From positions 1 through 45,685 of the forward strand of contig CABYEX010000008.1 in the NCBI GenBank assembly GCA_902518075.1: a stretch of 45,685 bases of DNA, read 5' to 3'. The stretch is from Halieaceae bacterium (lineage in GTDB: Bacteria; Pseudomonadota; Gammaproteobacteria; Pseudomonadales; Halieaceae). A program made the position numbers and the translations under genes. Below, piece after piece: positions 16,004 to 25,546 of the stretch. A model generated the notes under the pieces. The model was not told the origin of the DNA and did not search any database. It saw only the letters and a program-made list of their open reading frames with translations. Position 1 is the stretch's first letter; the number at the start of each line of letters is the position of its first letter.

Positions 16004-17307
16004 GAGTGGGGTGAGTCGGTCTCTGGACGCTCGTCATCAGATGCTGCTTCGGGCTCCAGAGTCCAAATCCGAATTTTTCTGATCTGCGTTTTCGCAATTT
16101 CTTCGATATCCAACTGGTAGCCGCCTATCCGGACCGAAGTCCGGGCATTGGGAAAAGCCTCCAACGCTTCCAGCGCCAGACCGCTCAACGTTTTTGGGCC
16201 GTCGGTTGGCAGATTCCACTTTCGCTGTTTGTTGAGGTCACGAATGCTCACGGTGCCCGAGCAGGTGGTGCTGCCATCCGGGTGGCTGGTGATCTCCTCA
16301 TTTTCCTCAACGAGGTTTGAGGTGAACTCGCCGACGATCTCTTCAAGAATATCCTCGAGCGCCACCAGACCCAGAATATCGCCGTACTCATCGACCACCA
16401 TTCCCAGACGTTTCTTCTGCCGTTGGAAGTGGAGGAGCTGGGTACTGAGGGGCGTATTCTCAGGGATGAAATAGGGGGCCTCGGCTTCTTCTCGCAGCGC
16501 TTGCCGGTTCAGCCTGCCGTCATCCAGCACGTGGCTCAGGTTGCGCATGTGAAACACGCCCTCAATCTGATTGATATCGTCACGATAGAGCGGCAAACGC
16601 GTGTGCGCACTGTTTTTGAGTTGGCGCATGACCGCCTCATCAGGAGCCTCAATATCGATTCCGTAAATTTCATTCCGCGGCGCCATAATGTCATTCACGG
16701 TCATTTGTTCCAGATCGAGAATATTGACCAACATCCGGCGGTGGCGGCTTGGAATCATCGAGGCGGATTCGGTCACGATTGTACGCAGCTCTTCCTGAGA
16801 GACCGCGTCGTCACCCGCCTCATCGGGGGAGAACCCCATTAGCCTCAGAATACCGTTAGTCAGCGAGTTGATCGCTAGCACCAACGGCATCAGTAATTTC
16901 TGTAGCGGCAGCAGCAGCGCACTGGCGGGGAAGGCAACCCGTTCTGGATGCAGCGCCGCGATCGTCTTGGGCGTGATTTCCGCAAAGATTAGTATGACTA
17001 ACGTCAGCACCAGCGTTGCAATGGCAATACCCGCGTCCCCAAATAAACGGATCGCTATCACGGTGGCGATTGCCGACGCGAGAATATTAACCAGATTATT
17101 GCCAATCAGAATCAGACCTATCAGTCGATCCGGTCGCTCAAGGAGTTGAATGGCTCGCCGCGCTCCGCGGTGTCCTGTGCCCTTGAGATGTTTCAGCCGA
17201 TAACGATTCAGCGACATCATGCTGGTCTCGGAGCTTGAGAAAAAAGCGGAGACCAAAATCAGGATTGCCAGCGCCCCTAAGAGCAGACCCAGCGATGTCT
17301 CGTTCAA
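16000..17307 (-). CDS. CNNM/CorC-type magnesium transport or resistance membrane protein
   Basis: 435 residues from a TTG start with AGAGG about 12 bases upstream; no better in-frame start exists before residue 30. Order of parts: N-terminal CNNM (DUF21) membrane domain with SAFFSSSETSMMSLNRYRLK, ILIGNNLVNILASAIAT and IFAEITPKTIA (residues ~20-125); a pair of CBS domains beginning VNDIMAPRNEIYGIDIE and including VVDEYGDILGLVALEDILEE (~190-340); then a CorC/HlyC transporter-associated domain to the C-terminus. This is the YfjD/CorB group, linked to Mg2+ and cobalt handling at the inner membrane. It is followed 101 bases upstream on the same strand by the ypjD gene, so these two likely form one unit convergent with queA-tgt. 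Confidence 0.92.
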   Translation of the reverse strand: MNETSLGLLLGALAILILVSAFFSSSETSMMSLNRYRLKHLKGTGHRGARRAIQLLERPDRLIGLILIGNNLVNILASAIATVIAIRLFGDAGIAIATLVLTLVILIFAEITPKTIAALHPERVAFPASALLLPLQKLLMPLVLAINSLTNGILRLMGFSPDEAGDDAVSQEELRTIVTESASMIPSRHRRMLVNILDLEQMTVNDIMAPRNEIYGIDIEAPDEAVMRQLKNSAHTRLPLYRDDINQIEGVFHMRNLSHVLDDGRLNRQALREEAEAPYFIPENTPLSTQLLHFQRQKKRLGMVVDEYGDILGLVALEDILEEIVGEFTSNLVEENEEITSHPDGSTTCSGTVSIRDLNKQRKWNLPTDGPKTLSGLALEALEAFPNARTSVRIGGYQLDIEEIAKTQIRKIRIWTLEPEAASDDERPETDSPHS

Positions 17308-17407
17308 GAGTGGCTTACGCCTCTATGACTGTGGAATCGAAATGGTGAAGAAAAAACGTTGGTGACACAAGCCTGATTTGATGAGCTACGTGCCCGGGCG
17401 AGGCACG

Positions 17408-18229
17408 CTATTGCGTCGGCGGTAACAGGAGCTCCAGCACCAGCTTGGAGCCAAAAAAGCCGAGTACCACGAGGCCAAACGCGATGAGGTTGACTGTGAT
17501 GGCTGATTGCACCCGCCAGCCCCGCCGAAAGTATTGGACTAACAACACGGCATATAAGCACCACGCCAGCAGAGTCAGTACAGTTTTATGGACCAGTTGC
17601 TGGCTAAACAAGTCATCGATAAAGACCACGCCCGTGCCGATGGCCACCGTCAGAATCAAAAAGCCGGCGCCGGTCAGCTCGTAAAACATGGTGGATGCGG
17701 CCTCGAGCGGAGGTAACCTGCGAATCACGCCACGGCTGCGGTGTTGTCGCAACTGCCGCGACTGCACAGTCACCAAAAGGCCCTGTAATACCGCCAGCGC
17801 AAGTACTGCGAAACTCACGATCGAGGCGGATACATGGGACAGAATGCCTACGGGTAAGTCGCTCATCGGGCGGCTGGTATCCGGTGCAAAGGTGGCTACC
17901 AGAATGGACAGTGCCGCGAGGGGGAAGAGCACGATCAACAGCGTGTGCAGGGGCCGCACCACCAGTGCGATCAAGCTGATCGCTCCCATACTGAGAAACA
18001 TCAGCGATGCGACACGATAAAACCCGAGGCTCGACTCTCCCGCCTGAGCGGGCAAGTATGCGGCTAGCGCGTGGGTGACCAGTGCCACGGCACCCACGAG
18101 TGCGATCTGCTGGCGCTGGCGGTCCTCACCTGTCTCCAGATTCAATACCTGGCGCCATACCGCCAGCAGGTACAGCAACGCCGAGCATACGGCAAGACCA
18201 GCGCTTAGCAGGCTGGGTGTGCTGTCCAT
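17408..18229 (-). CDS. ypjD: YpjD-type cytochrome c assembly-like inner membrane protein
   Basis: 273 residues with about eight hydrophobic segments, starting LLSAGLAVCSALLYLLAVW and including YRVASLMFLSMGAISLI, ILSHVSASIVSFAVLALAV, GFLILTVAIGTGVVF and VHKTVLTLLAWCLYAVLL. The His of HVSASI and the His of VHKTVLTLLAW fit the CcsA/HemX haem-handling fold of the family. It is always found next to ffh in gammaproteobacteria, divergently transcribed, as here. A role in haem or cytochrome handling is the family assumption. The cellular function of YpjD itself is poorly settled. Confidence 0.93.
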   Translation of the reverse strand: MDSTPSLLSAGLAVCSALLYLLAVWRQVLNLETGEDRQRQQIALVGAVALVTHALAAYLPAQAGESSLGFYRVASLMFLSMGAISLIALVVRPLHTLLIVLFPLAALSILVATFAPDTSRPMSDLPVGILSHVSASIVSFAVLALAVLQGLLVTVQSRQLRQHRSRGVIRRLPPLEAASTMFYELTGAGFLILTVAIGTGVVFIDDLFSQQLVHKTVLTLLAWCLYAVLLVQYFRRGWRVQSAITVNLIAFGLVVLGFFGSKLVLELLLPPTQ

Positions 18230-18273
18230 AGACTCTCCGCGCGGTCCTTACTGGTGTGGGGGTGATTGTCGAT

Positions 18274-18302
18274 TTGGGGTTCTTTCATCGCACCCTTATA
18301 CT
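18274..18302 (+). promoter_or_regulatory. promoter of ffh
   Basis: TTGGGG (18274-18279) and TATACT (18297-18302) are 17 bases apart, about 50 bases before the ffh ATG. The -10 box is strong and the -35 box weak. Confidence 0.5.
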
Positions 18303-18350
18303 ACGCCGTTCGAGACGAGATTGGATATCCCCGCGGGGTGAGCTGACACC

Positions 18351-19730
18351 ATGTTCGAAGCACTGAGCGACCGATTGAGTAGCAGCCTTAAGGCGATTTC
18401 AGGCAAGTCGAAGCTGACCGAAGACAATGTCCGCGACACGTTGCGCGACGTACGTATGGCTCTCCTAGAGGCCGACGTAGCGCTACCGGTAGTAAAAACG
18501 TTCACCGATCGGGTCAAAGATCGCGCCGTGGGTGTTGAAGTCAGTAAGAGTCTGACTCCCGGTCAATCGTTTTTAAAAATAGTGCAGGCCGAACTTCAGG
18601 CTGTGTTGGGGGGAGAGTCTGAAGGGCTGAACCTCGCCACCCAGCCACCTGCGGTGGTGATGGTCGCCGGCCTACAAGGTGCGGGTAAAACGACCTCGGT
18701 TGCCAAGTTGGCGCGTTACCTGATCGAGCGGGAAAAGAAAAAGGTGTCGGTGGTCAGTGCCGACGTCTACCGCCCGGCAGCGATTGCGCAGCTAGAGACC
18801 TTAGCGGCAGAGGTGGGTGCGCGGTTCGAACCCAGCGATGCTGAGGAGAAACCCGTTGACATCGTAAAACGGGCGATTGCAGATGCCAAAGTGGCATTTT
18901 CTGACGTCTTGCTAGTGGATACTGCGGGTCGCTTGGCGATCGACGAGGAATTGATGGCGGAGATCAAGGCGCTGCATGAGGCTGTGAACCCCATCGAAAC
19001 CTTGTTTGTAGTCGACGCCATGACGGGTCAGGATGCGGCCAATACGGCCAAGGCTTTCGGTAAGACCTTACCGCTGACCGGCGTCATACTTACCAAGGTC
19101 GACGCGGATACGCGCGGCGGCGCAGCGCTTTCCGTGCGCACAGTGACCGAGCGGCCCATCAAGTTTCTTGGGGTTGGTGAAAAGACCGATGCGCTGGACC
19201 CCTTTCACCCGGACCGGCTTGCCTCGCGCATCTTGGGGATGGGCGACATGCTCTCTCTCATCGAGGAGGTGGAGCGGAAGGTCGACCACGGCAAGGCCAA
19301 GAAGCTCGCCAGCAAGGTACATAAAGGCGGCCGTTTCGATTTGGAGGATTTTCGAGAGCAGCTTCAGCAGATAAAAAATATTGGCGGCATGGGCGCTATG
19401 CTGGACAAGATGCCGGGAATGGGCGGCATGGCGCAGGCGGCACAGAACGTCGACACCAAGCAGTTTGATCGAATGGAGGCGATGATCAACTCCATGACGC
19501 CTCGCGAACGGCGGAATCCTGATTTGATCTCGGGCTCGCGTAAACGGCGAATTACCGTAGGTTCGGGCACGGCGATGCAGGACCTCAACCGTCTGCTGAA
19601 GCAGTACAAGCAGATGCAGAAAATGATGAAGAAAATGAAAGGTGGAGGCATGCAGCGCATGATGCGCGGCCTTGGTGGGATGACAGGCGGCCCTAGTGGC
19701 GGCTTACCGCAGGGTTTTCCCCGCCGCTAG
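18351..19730 (+). CDS. ffh: signal recognition particle protein Ffh
   Basis: 459 residues, the expected length. Ffh with 4.5S RNA delivers membrane proteins co-translationally to FtsY. The N domain is helical (residues 1-90); the G domain shows GLQGAGKTTSVAKLA (P-loop), DVYRPAAIAQLETLA, LLVDTAGRLAIDEELM and TKVDADTRGGAAL. The methionine-rich M domain at the C-terminus has GMGAMLDKMPGMGGM, then MINSMTPRERRNPDL, GSRKRRI and KQYKQMQKMMKKMKGGG, with a glycine-rich tail. It has its own promoter. rpsP follows 123 bases later. Confidence 0.99.
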   Translation: MFEALSDRLSSSLKAISGKSKLTEDNVRDTLRDVRMALLEADVALPVVKTFTDRVKDRAVGVEVSKSLTPGQSFLKIVQAELQAVLGGESEGLNLATQPPAVVMVAGLQGAGKTTSVAKLARYLIEREKKKVSVVSADVYRPAAIAQLETLAAEVGARFEPSDAEEKPVDIVKRAIADAKVAFSDVLLVDTAGRLAIDEELMAEIKALHEAVNPIETLFVVDAMTGQDAANTAKAFGKTLPLTGVILTKVDADTRGGAALSVRTVTERPIKFLGVGEKTDALDPFHPDRLASRILGMGDMLSLIEEVERKVDHGKAKKLASKVHKGGRFDLEDFREQLQQIKNIGGMGAMLDKMPGMGGMAQAAQNVDTKQFDRMEAMINSMTPRERRNPDLISGSRKRRITVGSGTAMQDLNRLLKQYKQMQKMMKKMKGGGMQRMMRGLGGMTGGPSGGLPQGFPRR

Positions 19731-19758
19731 AGTGCGCTATCAGGGGTCAGAGTGCACC

Positions 19759-19787
19759 TTTCCACGCCCCGCGGTTTACTGTATTCT
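19759..19787 (+). promoter_or_regulatory. promoter of the rpsP operon
   Basis: TTTCCA (19759-19764) and TATTCT (19782-19787) are 17 bases apart, about 67 bases before the rpsP ATG. Both boxes are moderate matches. Confidence 0.4.
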
Positions 19788-19853
19788 CCGCGCTCTTTTG
19801 ATACCTGCCCCAGTAGTGGCGGGGCTTTTAGCCAACATTGAGGACAAGACACT

Positions 19854-20117
19854 ATGGTGGTCATTCGACTATCTCGAGGTGGCTCTAAGAAGCGACCCTT
19901 CTACCATGTGACAGTAGCCGACCGCCGTGAGCCGCGTGACGGGCGTTTTATTGATCGACTCGGCTTCTTCAACCCGATTGCCCGTGGCCGAGAAGAGCGA
20001 CTGCGCATTGATGTTGAGGCTGTAGAAGGCTGGGTGGCCAAGGGCGCTCAGGTCAGCCCTCGCGTTCAAAAGCTGATCAAAGAGTACCAGGCTGGCGCTG
20101 AAGCGACTGCTGCTTAA
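19854..20117 (+). CDS. rpsP: 30S ribosomal protein S16
   Basis: 87 residues starting [20 protein letters not shown], the classic S16 opening, followed by [20 protein letters not shown] and [20 protein letters not shown]16 binds 16S rRNA in the 5' domain and helps assembly of the small subunit. It is the first gene of the rpsP-rimM-trmD-rplS ribosome operon, present here in the usual order. Only 29 bases separate it from rimM. Confidence 0.99.
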   Translation: MVVIRLSRGGSKKRPFYHVTVADRREPRDGRFIDRLGFFNPIARGREERLRIDVEAVEGWVAKGAQVSPRVQKLIKEYQAGAEATAA

Positions 20118-20146
20118 ACAGCGTCGCTGGCGGCTGGAGGGGCCCG

Positions 20147-20710
20147 ATGCATGAATCCTCGTCCCCTAGCCACAATTTTCTGACACTGGCCGACATTGTC
20201 GGCGTCTATGGCATCAAAGGCTGGGTCCGCCTCAGGGTCCGCCTTGATGATCCAAATCTCCTCTTGTCCTTACCTGATCTGACGCTGGTGGCAGCGCCTG
20301 ACGCGGCCCGGTCTGCCCGTAAGTCCGTCGTGGTGGAAGCGCTACAGGTTCACGGCAAGGGGCACATCGCCCGACTCAGTGGCATTGCAGATCGCATCCA
20401 AGCCGAGGCGTTAAAAGGTCGCGAAATTCAGGTGGCTGCTGCTCATTTCCCTGCTGCGGGTGATGATGAGGTCTATTGGCGTGACCTCGAGGGGCTTGAG
20501 GTATGGTGTACCGAAGACGGGTTGCGTTCATTATTGGGCAGGGTGAAAACGTTGCTCGAGACCGGCGCAAACGACGTGCTGGTTGTGGCGCCCTGTGAGG
20601 GGAGTATAGATGACCGTGAGCACCTCATACCCTGGGTCCCGGATGAGGTGGTCACCGATATTGCGCTGACGGACCGCAGGATAGAGGTGAACTGGTATGT
20701 CGATGCATGA
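20147..20710 (+). CDS. rimM: 16S rRNA maturation factor RimM
   Basis: 187 residues from an ATG six bases after GGAGG. The N-terminal RimM barrel shows [18 protein letters not shown], the GIKGW motif that marks the family; the PRC-barrel half shows [24 protein letters not shown] and [11 protein letters not shown], typical LIPFV-like ending. RimM helps mature the 30S head and binds S19. The 3' end overlaps the trmD start by 14 bases. Confidence 0.98.
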   Translation: MHESSSPSHNFLTLADIVGVYGIKGWVRLRVRLDDPNLLLSLPDLTLVAAPDAARSARKSVVVEALQVHGKGHIARLSGIADRIQAEALKGREIQVAAAHFPAAGDDEVYWRDLEGLEVWCTEDGLRSLLGRVKTLLETGANDVLVVAPCEGSIDDREHLIPWVPDEVVTDIALTDRRIEVNWYVDA

Positions 20711-21479
20711 CCATAGCGCGGCTTTCCGGTTTGCGGTGCTGACCCTCTTTCCTGAGGCGTTTACCGCGGTGACCGATTGGGGTGTTACGGGGCGTGCTTT
20801 TCAGAACGGTCTGTGCCACCTGCACCTGCAAGACCCTCGTCTTGAGGCGACCGATCGACACGGATCGGTTGATGACAGGCCCTATGGCGGCGGGCCCGGC
20901 ATGGTCATGCAAGTACCCATCCTCTCCTCGGCACTAAAAAAGGCGAAGTCTGCGGTCGGCCCTGACGCTATGGTCATTGCGCTGACGCCCCAGGGGCGCA
21001 AACTGGATGTGGCGCTCACCCGTCGCCTTGCCGAGGCATCCAGCCTGATTTTGGTAGCCGGGCGTTATGAAGGTATGGACGAGCGATTTATCGAGCAAGA
21101 AGTCGATTTAGAAGTGTCCATCGGCGATTTTGTCGTCAGTGGCGGCGAGCTGCCTGCCATGATTTTGATTGATGCGGTGATCCGCTGGCTACCCGGTGTG
21201 TTGGGCCACGAGGCCTCTGCGGAGCAGGATTCTTTTACCGTGGGACTCCTGGACTGCCCACATTACACCCGGCCCGAGGTGTATGAGGGAGAAGCTGTGC
21301 CAGAGGTGCTCCTGAGCGGAGATCATGGTGCGATCGCAGATTGGCGTCGGGCGCAGGCGCTGCGCCGGACACTGGACCGGCGCCCCGACCTGTTGGTGTG
21401 GGAAGAGGTGCCGGAGGCGGACCGAGCGCTGCTTGAGAAATGGGATCTTTTACCAGCTGACGGGGGCAGACAAGCCTGA
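20697..21479 (+). CDS. trmD: tRNA (guanine-37 N1) methyltransferase
   Basis: 260 residues. TrmD methylates G37 of tRNAs with a G at position 36, preventing +1 frameshifts. Landmarks: [18 protein letters not shown] at the start, [26 protein letters not shown], the trefoil knot [19 protein letters not shown] then [14 protein letters not shown], and the C-terminal [20 protein letters not shown]. The start overlaps rimM; an internal ATG at 20703 is also possible. 169 bases separate trmD from rplS. That gap contains a GGCGGC/GCCGCC long-range pair (21572 to 21622) that may fold the leader. Confidence 0.99.
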   Translation: MSMHDHSAAFRFAVLTLFPEAFTAVTDWGVTGRAFQNGLCHLHLQDPRLEATDRHGSVDDRPYGGGPGMVMQVPILSSALKKAKSAVGPDAMVIALTPQGRKLDVALTRRLAEASSLILVAGRYEGMDERFIEQEVDLEVSIGDFVVSGGELPAMILIDAVIRWLPGVLGHEASAEQDSFTVGLLDCPHYTRPEVYEGEAVPEVLLSGDHGAIADWRRAQALRRTLDRRPDLLVWEEVPEADRALLEKWDLLPADGGRQA

Positions 21480-21648
21480 TCCGAACAGGTATGATCCCGC
21501 GCTCTCGGGAAAACCTGCCGTAACACCCGGGCTCTGACGAGCCAAAAGCCAGTGCGACGCCCCTTCTAAACTGATGAGTCAGGGCGGCCGTAAGGACAGT
21601 TTTAGGATTAATCGATCGCCGCCTGCGTGACGGTGATGGGAGAGGGTC

Positions 21649-22005
21649 ATGAGCACCAACAAAATTATTGCCGAGCTTAATGCTGAGCAGATGAGCCGGG
21701 AAATACCCGACTTCGCGCCCGGCGATATCCTTGTCGTTCAGGTCAAGGTGAAGGAAGGCAACCGCGAGCGACTGCAGGCATTTGAAGGCGTTTGTATTGG
21801 CAAGCGCAATCGTGGTCTGAATTCGGCTTTCACGGTACGCAAGATTTCCCACGGTGTGGGCGTTGAGCGGACCTTCCAGACTTACAGCCCGCTGGTGGAC
21901 AGCATCAAAGTCAAGCGTCGAGGCGATGTCCGGCAGGCAAAGCTTTACTACCTGCGTGAACTGTCTGGTAAAGCAGCGCGGATCAAGGAAAAGCTCTCCT
22001 CCTGA
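21649..22005 (+). CDS. rplS: 50S ribosomal protein L19
   Basis: 118 residues, the usual length, starting [20 protein letters not shown]. The L19 core is clear: [41 protein letters not shown] and [20 protein letters not shown], ending [20 protein letters not shown]19 lies at the 30S-50S interface. It is the last gene of the rpsP operon; 196 bases with no terminator hairpin of the usual type lie between it and dsbC. Confidence 0.99.
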   Translation: MSTNKIIAELNAEQMSREIPDFAPGDILVVQVKVKEGNRERLQAFEGVCIGKRNRGLNSAFTVRKISHGVGVERTFQTYSPLVDSIKVKRRGDVRQAKLYYLRELSGKAARIKEKLSS

Positions 22006-22200
22006 GGAACCGCGCCGTTTTGCGGGCGCAACGCGGCCGCAGCATTACCGGCCAAGGCTATTCGCGCCCCTCAGGGCGATCCTTTACACTCCCGACTTCT
22101 GCTTGCGGCGCATGCTCCGATTGAACCAGCGGCGCCGCGAGCGTTGCAAACAAGGTCCCGCTGAGCTGGGGCCATTGAGACCATGGGAGGAATCAGGAAG

Positions 22201-22968
22201 ATGAACCCTTTTAGCCATATTTTGCGGCGAGCCTATCGGTATGGTATGGCCGGCTTCGCACTATTTGCTTTGTTGTTTGGCGCTCCGTCACTTGCAGACG
22301 ATCTCAAAGAAAAAATGGCGGCTTCACTGACGGGTTTTGCCGGTCAGCCAATTGGTATCGAGGCGGTGCGATCAAGTCCGGCGCCCGGCATCGCAGAAGT
22401 TCAGATCGAGAACGGTCCGATGATCTACGCGACAGAGGATGGTAACTATTTTTTCCTCAATGGTGATCTGCATCAGACCAGTGCCACAGGCGCCATCAAT
22501 CTCACCGAGGAGCGTCGCGCGGTGACCCGTAAGGAGCAGTTGGCGGCTGTTGCGTTAGAGGACATGGTGGTGTTTTCTCCTGAGGGGGAGACCCGTGATT
22601 ACATCGCTGTTTTCACCGACGTGACCTGTTTTTATTGCCAAAAGCTACATCGGGAAGTGGACCAGCTGACCGCCAAAGGTATTGAGGTCCGATACCTGGC
22701 TTTCCCCCGAGGGGGAGTGGATTCCGAGGGCGCGCAGAAGCTGGCCACCGCATGGTGTGCAGAGGATCAACAGACCACGCTTACAGAGCTCAAGGCGGGC
22801 GTGGAACTGCCTGTTAACGACTGCGCTGACAACCCCATTGCTGCCCAATACCAGTTGGGTCAGGACATGGGAGTTTCCGGAACGCCGGCCATTGTCACCA
22901 GTTCAGGCCTTATGGTGCCCGGCTACCGCCCTGCGGACGATCTGGTTGCCTTGATAGGGCTGGATTAA
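22201..22968 (+). CDS. dsbC: thiol:disulfide interchange protein DsbC
   Basis: 255 residues from the ATG at 22201 (GGGAGG ten bases before); a GTG-free ATG at 22183 is upstream of that site. A signal peptide (FALFALLFGAPSLA) directs it to the periplasm. The N-terminal dimerisation domain is followed by the thioredoxin domain: AVFTDVTCFYCQKLHREVDQ, GGVDSEGAQKLATAWCAEDQ, a second Cys in VNDCADN, and GVSGTPAIV with the cis-Pro loop. The active site is CFYC in place of the common CGYC, which may shift its redox potential. DsbC isomerises wrong disulfides. It stands alone between rplS and alaC; recJ is farther on, as in related genomes. Confidence 0.95.
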   Translation: MNPFSHILRRAYRYGMAGFALFALLFGAPSLADDLKEKMAASLTGFAGQPIGIEAVRSSPAPGIAEVQIENGPMIYATEDGNYFFLNGDLHQTSATGAINLTEERRAVTRKEQLAAVALEDMVVFSPEGETRDYIAVFTDVTCFYCQKLHREVDQLTAKGIEVRYLAFPRGGVDSEGAQKLATAWCAEDQQTTLTELKAGVELPVNDCADNPIAAQYQLGQDMGVSGTPAIVTSSGLMVPGYRPADDLVALIGLD

Positions 22969-22995
22969 GCGGCATTTCAAACGAGCGTCGACGTC

Positions 22996-24204
22996 GTGGA
23001 TACCCATTTTCAACGCATTGAGCGTCTCCCGCCCTACGTCTTCAATATCATCGGTGAATTGAAGCAGGCCGCGCGTGCTCGCGGAGAGGACATCATTGAT
23101 TTCGGCATGGGCAATCCTGACCAGCCTACACCGCCTCACATCGTCGAAAAGTTGCGTGAAACCGTTGGGCGCGGCGATACGCACCGTTACTCCCAGTCCA
23201 AAGGTATACCCAGACTCCGTAAAGCGATCTGCGACTGGTATCAAAAGCGCTACTCCGTATCTCTCGACCCCGAAAGCAACGCTATCGTCACGCTGGGCTC
23301 TAAAGAGGGTCTGGCGCATCTGGCTCTGGCGACGACCGGTGTCGGCGACGCGATTCTGGTGCCGAACCCCAGCTACCCCATACACCCCTACGGGTTTGTG
23401 ATCTCGGGTGCCGATCTGCGCCACGTGCCGATGCAAAGCGAGGACGGCTTCCTTAACGAGTTGGAGTCCGCCATTCGCAATACCTATCCAAAGCCCAAAA
23501 TGCTGGTGTTGAATTTCCCCTCCAACCCGACGGGGCACTGTGTCGAGTTGCCTTTCTTTGAGCGGGTGGTAGAGATCGCAAAGCAGTATGATCTTTGGGT
23601 GGTGCATGATCTGGCCTACGCCGATCTCGTTTTCGACGGATATCAGGCGCCCAGCATTCTGCAGGTGCCCGGTGCACGAGATATTGCCGTGGAATTCTTC
23701 ACGCTTTCCAAGAGCTACAACATGCCGGGATGGCGCATCGGTTTTTGCTGCGGTAACCCCGAGCTTATTGCCGCACTGACGCGCATCAAGTCTTACCTCG
23801 ACTACGGCATCTTCACGCCGGTGCAGGTGGCGGCAATTGCCGCCCTTGAGGGAGACCAGCAGTGCGTTCGTGATATTTGCGACATGTATCGGCGCCGACG
23901 TGATGTGCTGTGCGATGGGCTCAACGAGTCGGGCTGGCCGGTTGAGCGGCCTAAAGCCACCATGTTCGTATGGGCCCAAATTCCGGAGGCGTTCCGCCAC
24001 ATGGGATCAGTAGAATTCAGCAAGCTAATTTTGCAGCGGGGCGGCGTGGCGGTTTCGCCGGGCGTGGGCTTTGGTGAATATGGTGAGGGTTTTGTGCGTT
24101 TTGGCCTGATCGAAAATGAACACCGTATCCGTCAGGCTATTCGGGGGATCAAGAAGGTGTTGCGTCAAGGCCCGCCCATGAAGTCGGAAGGTTTGTCCGC
24201 ATGA
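22996..24204 (+). CDS. alaC: glutamate-pyruvate aminotransferase, AlaC type
   Basis: 402 residues from a GTG with no clear ribosome site; the start fits homologues, which begin at the conserved RIERLPPYVFNIIGEL. It is a PLP aminotransferase of fold type I: DFGMGNPDQPTPPHI, VTLGSKEGLAHL, NPSYPIHPYGFV, LNFPSNPTGH (PLP-binding Asn), VVHDLAYADLVFDG and the catalytic lysine in FTLSKSYNMPGWRIGF. AlaC interconverts pyruvate and alanine, using glutamate. The stop overlaps the hom ATG by four bases, so it is in one operon with threonine genes. This arrangement is frequent in gammaproteobacteria. Confidence 0.95.
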   Translation: MDTHFQRIERLPPYVFNIIGELKQAARARGEDIIDFGMGNPDQPTPPHIVEKLRETVGRGDTHRYSQSKGIPRLRKAICDWYQKRYSVSLDPESNAIVTLGSKEGLAHLALATTGVGDAILVPNPSYPIHPYGFVISGADLRHVPMQSEDGFLNELESAIRNTYPKPKMLVLNFPSNPTGHCVELPFFERVVEIAKQYDLWVVHDLAYADLVFDGYQAPSILQVPGARDIAVEFFTLSKSYNMPGWRIGFCCGNPELIAALTRIKSYLDYGIFTPVQVAAIAALEGDQQCVRDICDMYRRRRDVLCDGLNESGWPVERPKATMFVWAQIPEAFRHMGSVEFSKLILQRGGVAVSPGVGFGEYGEGFVRFGLIENEHRIRQAIRGIKKVLRQGPPMKSEGLSA

Positions 24205-25502
24205 GCCGTAAACCACTCAAGATCGGCGTCTGTGGCGTGGGCACCGTGGGGTTGGCGACGATTGAGATCCTGCGAGATCAACACGAGACCCTGTTGGCGC
24301 GATCCGGACAAGCGATGGTGGTGAGTCATGTCGGTGCGCGACGCGAGCACCCCAACCACGATTATGGAGAGGCCCGTGTCAGTCGCGATGTCCTCGACGT
24401 GGCGCGAGACCCCGACGTTGACGTGCTGGTAGAGCTGATCGGCGGCGCAACCGTCGCCCACGATGTGATCAAGCTGGCTATTCAGCAAGGCAAGCATGTT
24501 GTGACCGCCAATAAGGCACTGATTGCCGAGCACGGTAATGAACTGATTGCGATGGCCGAAGCGGCCGGGGTGCAGATCCGTTACGAGGCCGCTGTGGCGG
24601 GGGGTATACCGGTCATCAAGGTGTTGCGTGAATCGCTGGCCGCCAACGCGGTGACCGAGGTGGCGGGCATTATTAATGGCACGGGCAACTTCATCCTGAC
24701 CGAAATGAGCACCAAGGGACGCGCCTTCGATGATGTGCTCTCTGAGGCACAGGCGCTGGGGTACGCAGAGGCGGATCCCACTTTTGATATCGATGGCACC
24801 GATGCCGCGCATAAACTGGTGATACTGGCATCCCTGGCGTTCGGTATTCCTCTGAGCATCGATGCACCCATGAAGCAGGGTATTCAGGAGGTGGCTCCCG
24901 AAGATCTGGAGTACGCCGCTTCGATGGGATATCGCGTCAAACATTTGGGTATCGCGCGTCAGACTGAGCAGGGCATCGAGATGCGCGTGCACCCCACGCT
25001 CATTCCCGAACGCAAGCAAATTGCCACGGTCGACGGCGTTCTCAACGCTGTCATGATCTCAGGTGACGCTGTGGGCGAGTTGGTGCTGGTTGGCCCCGGA
25101 GCAGGGGGAACTGCCACCGCCTCATCGGTTTGTTCAGACCTAGTAGATGTGGCGCGTAACCCCGCGGGCTCGGGTCCGGCGCTTGGTATCGCTGCAGTTG
25201 CTTTGCAGACACCGAACTGGGTGCCGGTGGAAGACATCGCCAGCGAGTGGTATGTGCGAGTCACTGCCACTGATCAATCTCGCGTGATGCCCGATATCAC
25301 CCAGATTTTAGCCAGCTGCGATATCAGCATTGAATCGATCATCCAGAAACCGCCCGCCCCTGAATCAGACAAGGTTGCCGTTGTGTTATTGACCCATGTG
25401 GCGCCGCAATCCGTAATGACTGGCGCATTGAATGAAATCACGGCGTTGGAAGGGGTCGAGGCTGATGCCGCGCTCATGCGCGTCGAAGCTTTTGATCGCT
25501 GA
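24201..25502 (+). CDS. hom: homoserine dehydrogenase
   Basis: 433 residues, single-function type with no aspartokinase domain. It reduces aspartate semialdehyde to homoserine in the threonine/methionine pathway. Seen in order: a Rossmann NAD(P) site (KIGVCGVGTVGLATIEIL), HVVTANKALIAEHGNEL, YEAAVAGGIPVIKVLRESL, GIINGTGNFILTEMS, YAEADPTFDIDGTDAAHKL with the catalytic Lys, and a C-terminal ACT domain (YVRVTATDQSRVMPDITQIL) that likely gives threonine feedback. It overlaps alaC and lies 44 bases before thrC. Confidence 0.98.
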   Translation: MSRKPLKIGVCGVGTVGLATIEILRDQHETLLARSGQAMVVSHVGARREHPNHDYGEARVSRDVLDVARDPDVDVLVELIGGATVAHDVIKLAIQQGKHVVTANKALIAEHGNELIAMAEAAGVQIRYEAAVAGGIPVIKVLRESLAANAVTEVAGIINGTGNFILTEMSTKGRAFDDVLSEAQALGYAEADPTFDIDGTDAAHKLVILASLAFGIPLSIDAPMKQGIQEVAPEDLEYAASMGYRVKHLGIARQTEQGIEMRVHPTLIPERKQIATVDGVLNAVMISGDAVGELVLVGPGAGGTATASSVCSDLVDVARNPAGSGPALGIAAVALQTPNWVPVEDIASEWYVRVTATDQSRVMPDITQILASCDISIESIIQKPPAPESDKVAVVLLTHVAPQSVMTGALNEITALEGVEADAALMRVEAFDR

Positions 25503-25546
25503 AAATGGTTTACGACACATAGCACTCTCATGGTGGAAAGACTGCA

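Noticed and set aside
22903..24000. Long antisense ORF (365 codons) over dsbC and alaC
   Set aside because: It is a reading-frame shadow of the well-supported aminotransferase gene, and its composition (His/Arg-rich) is not protein-like.
24165..25019. Antisense ORF (284 codons) over hom
   Set aside because: It is a shadow of the hom gene with no recognisable domain.
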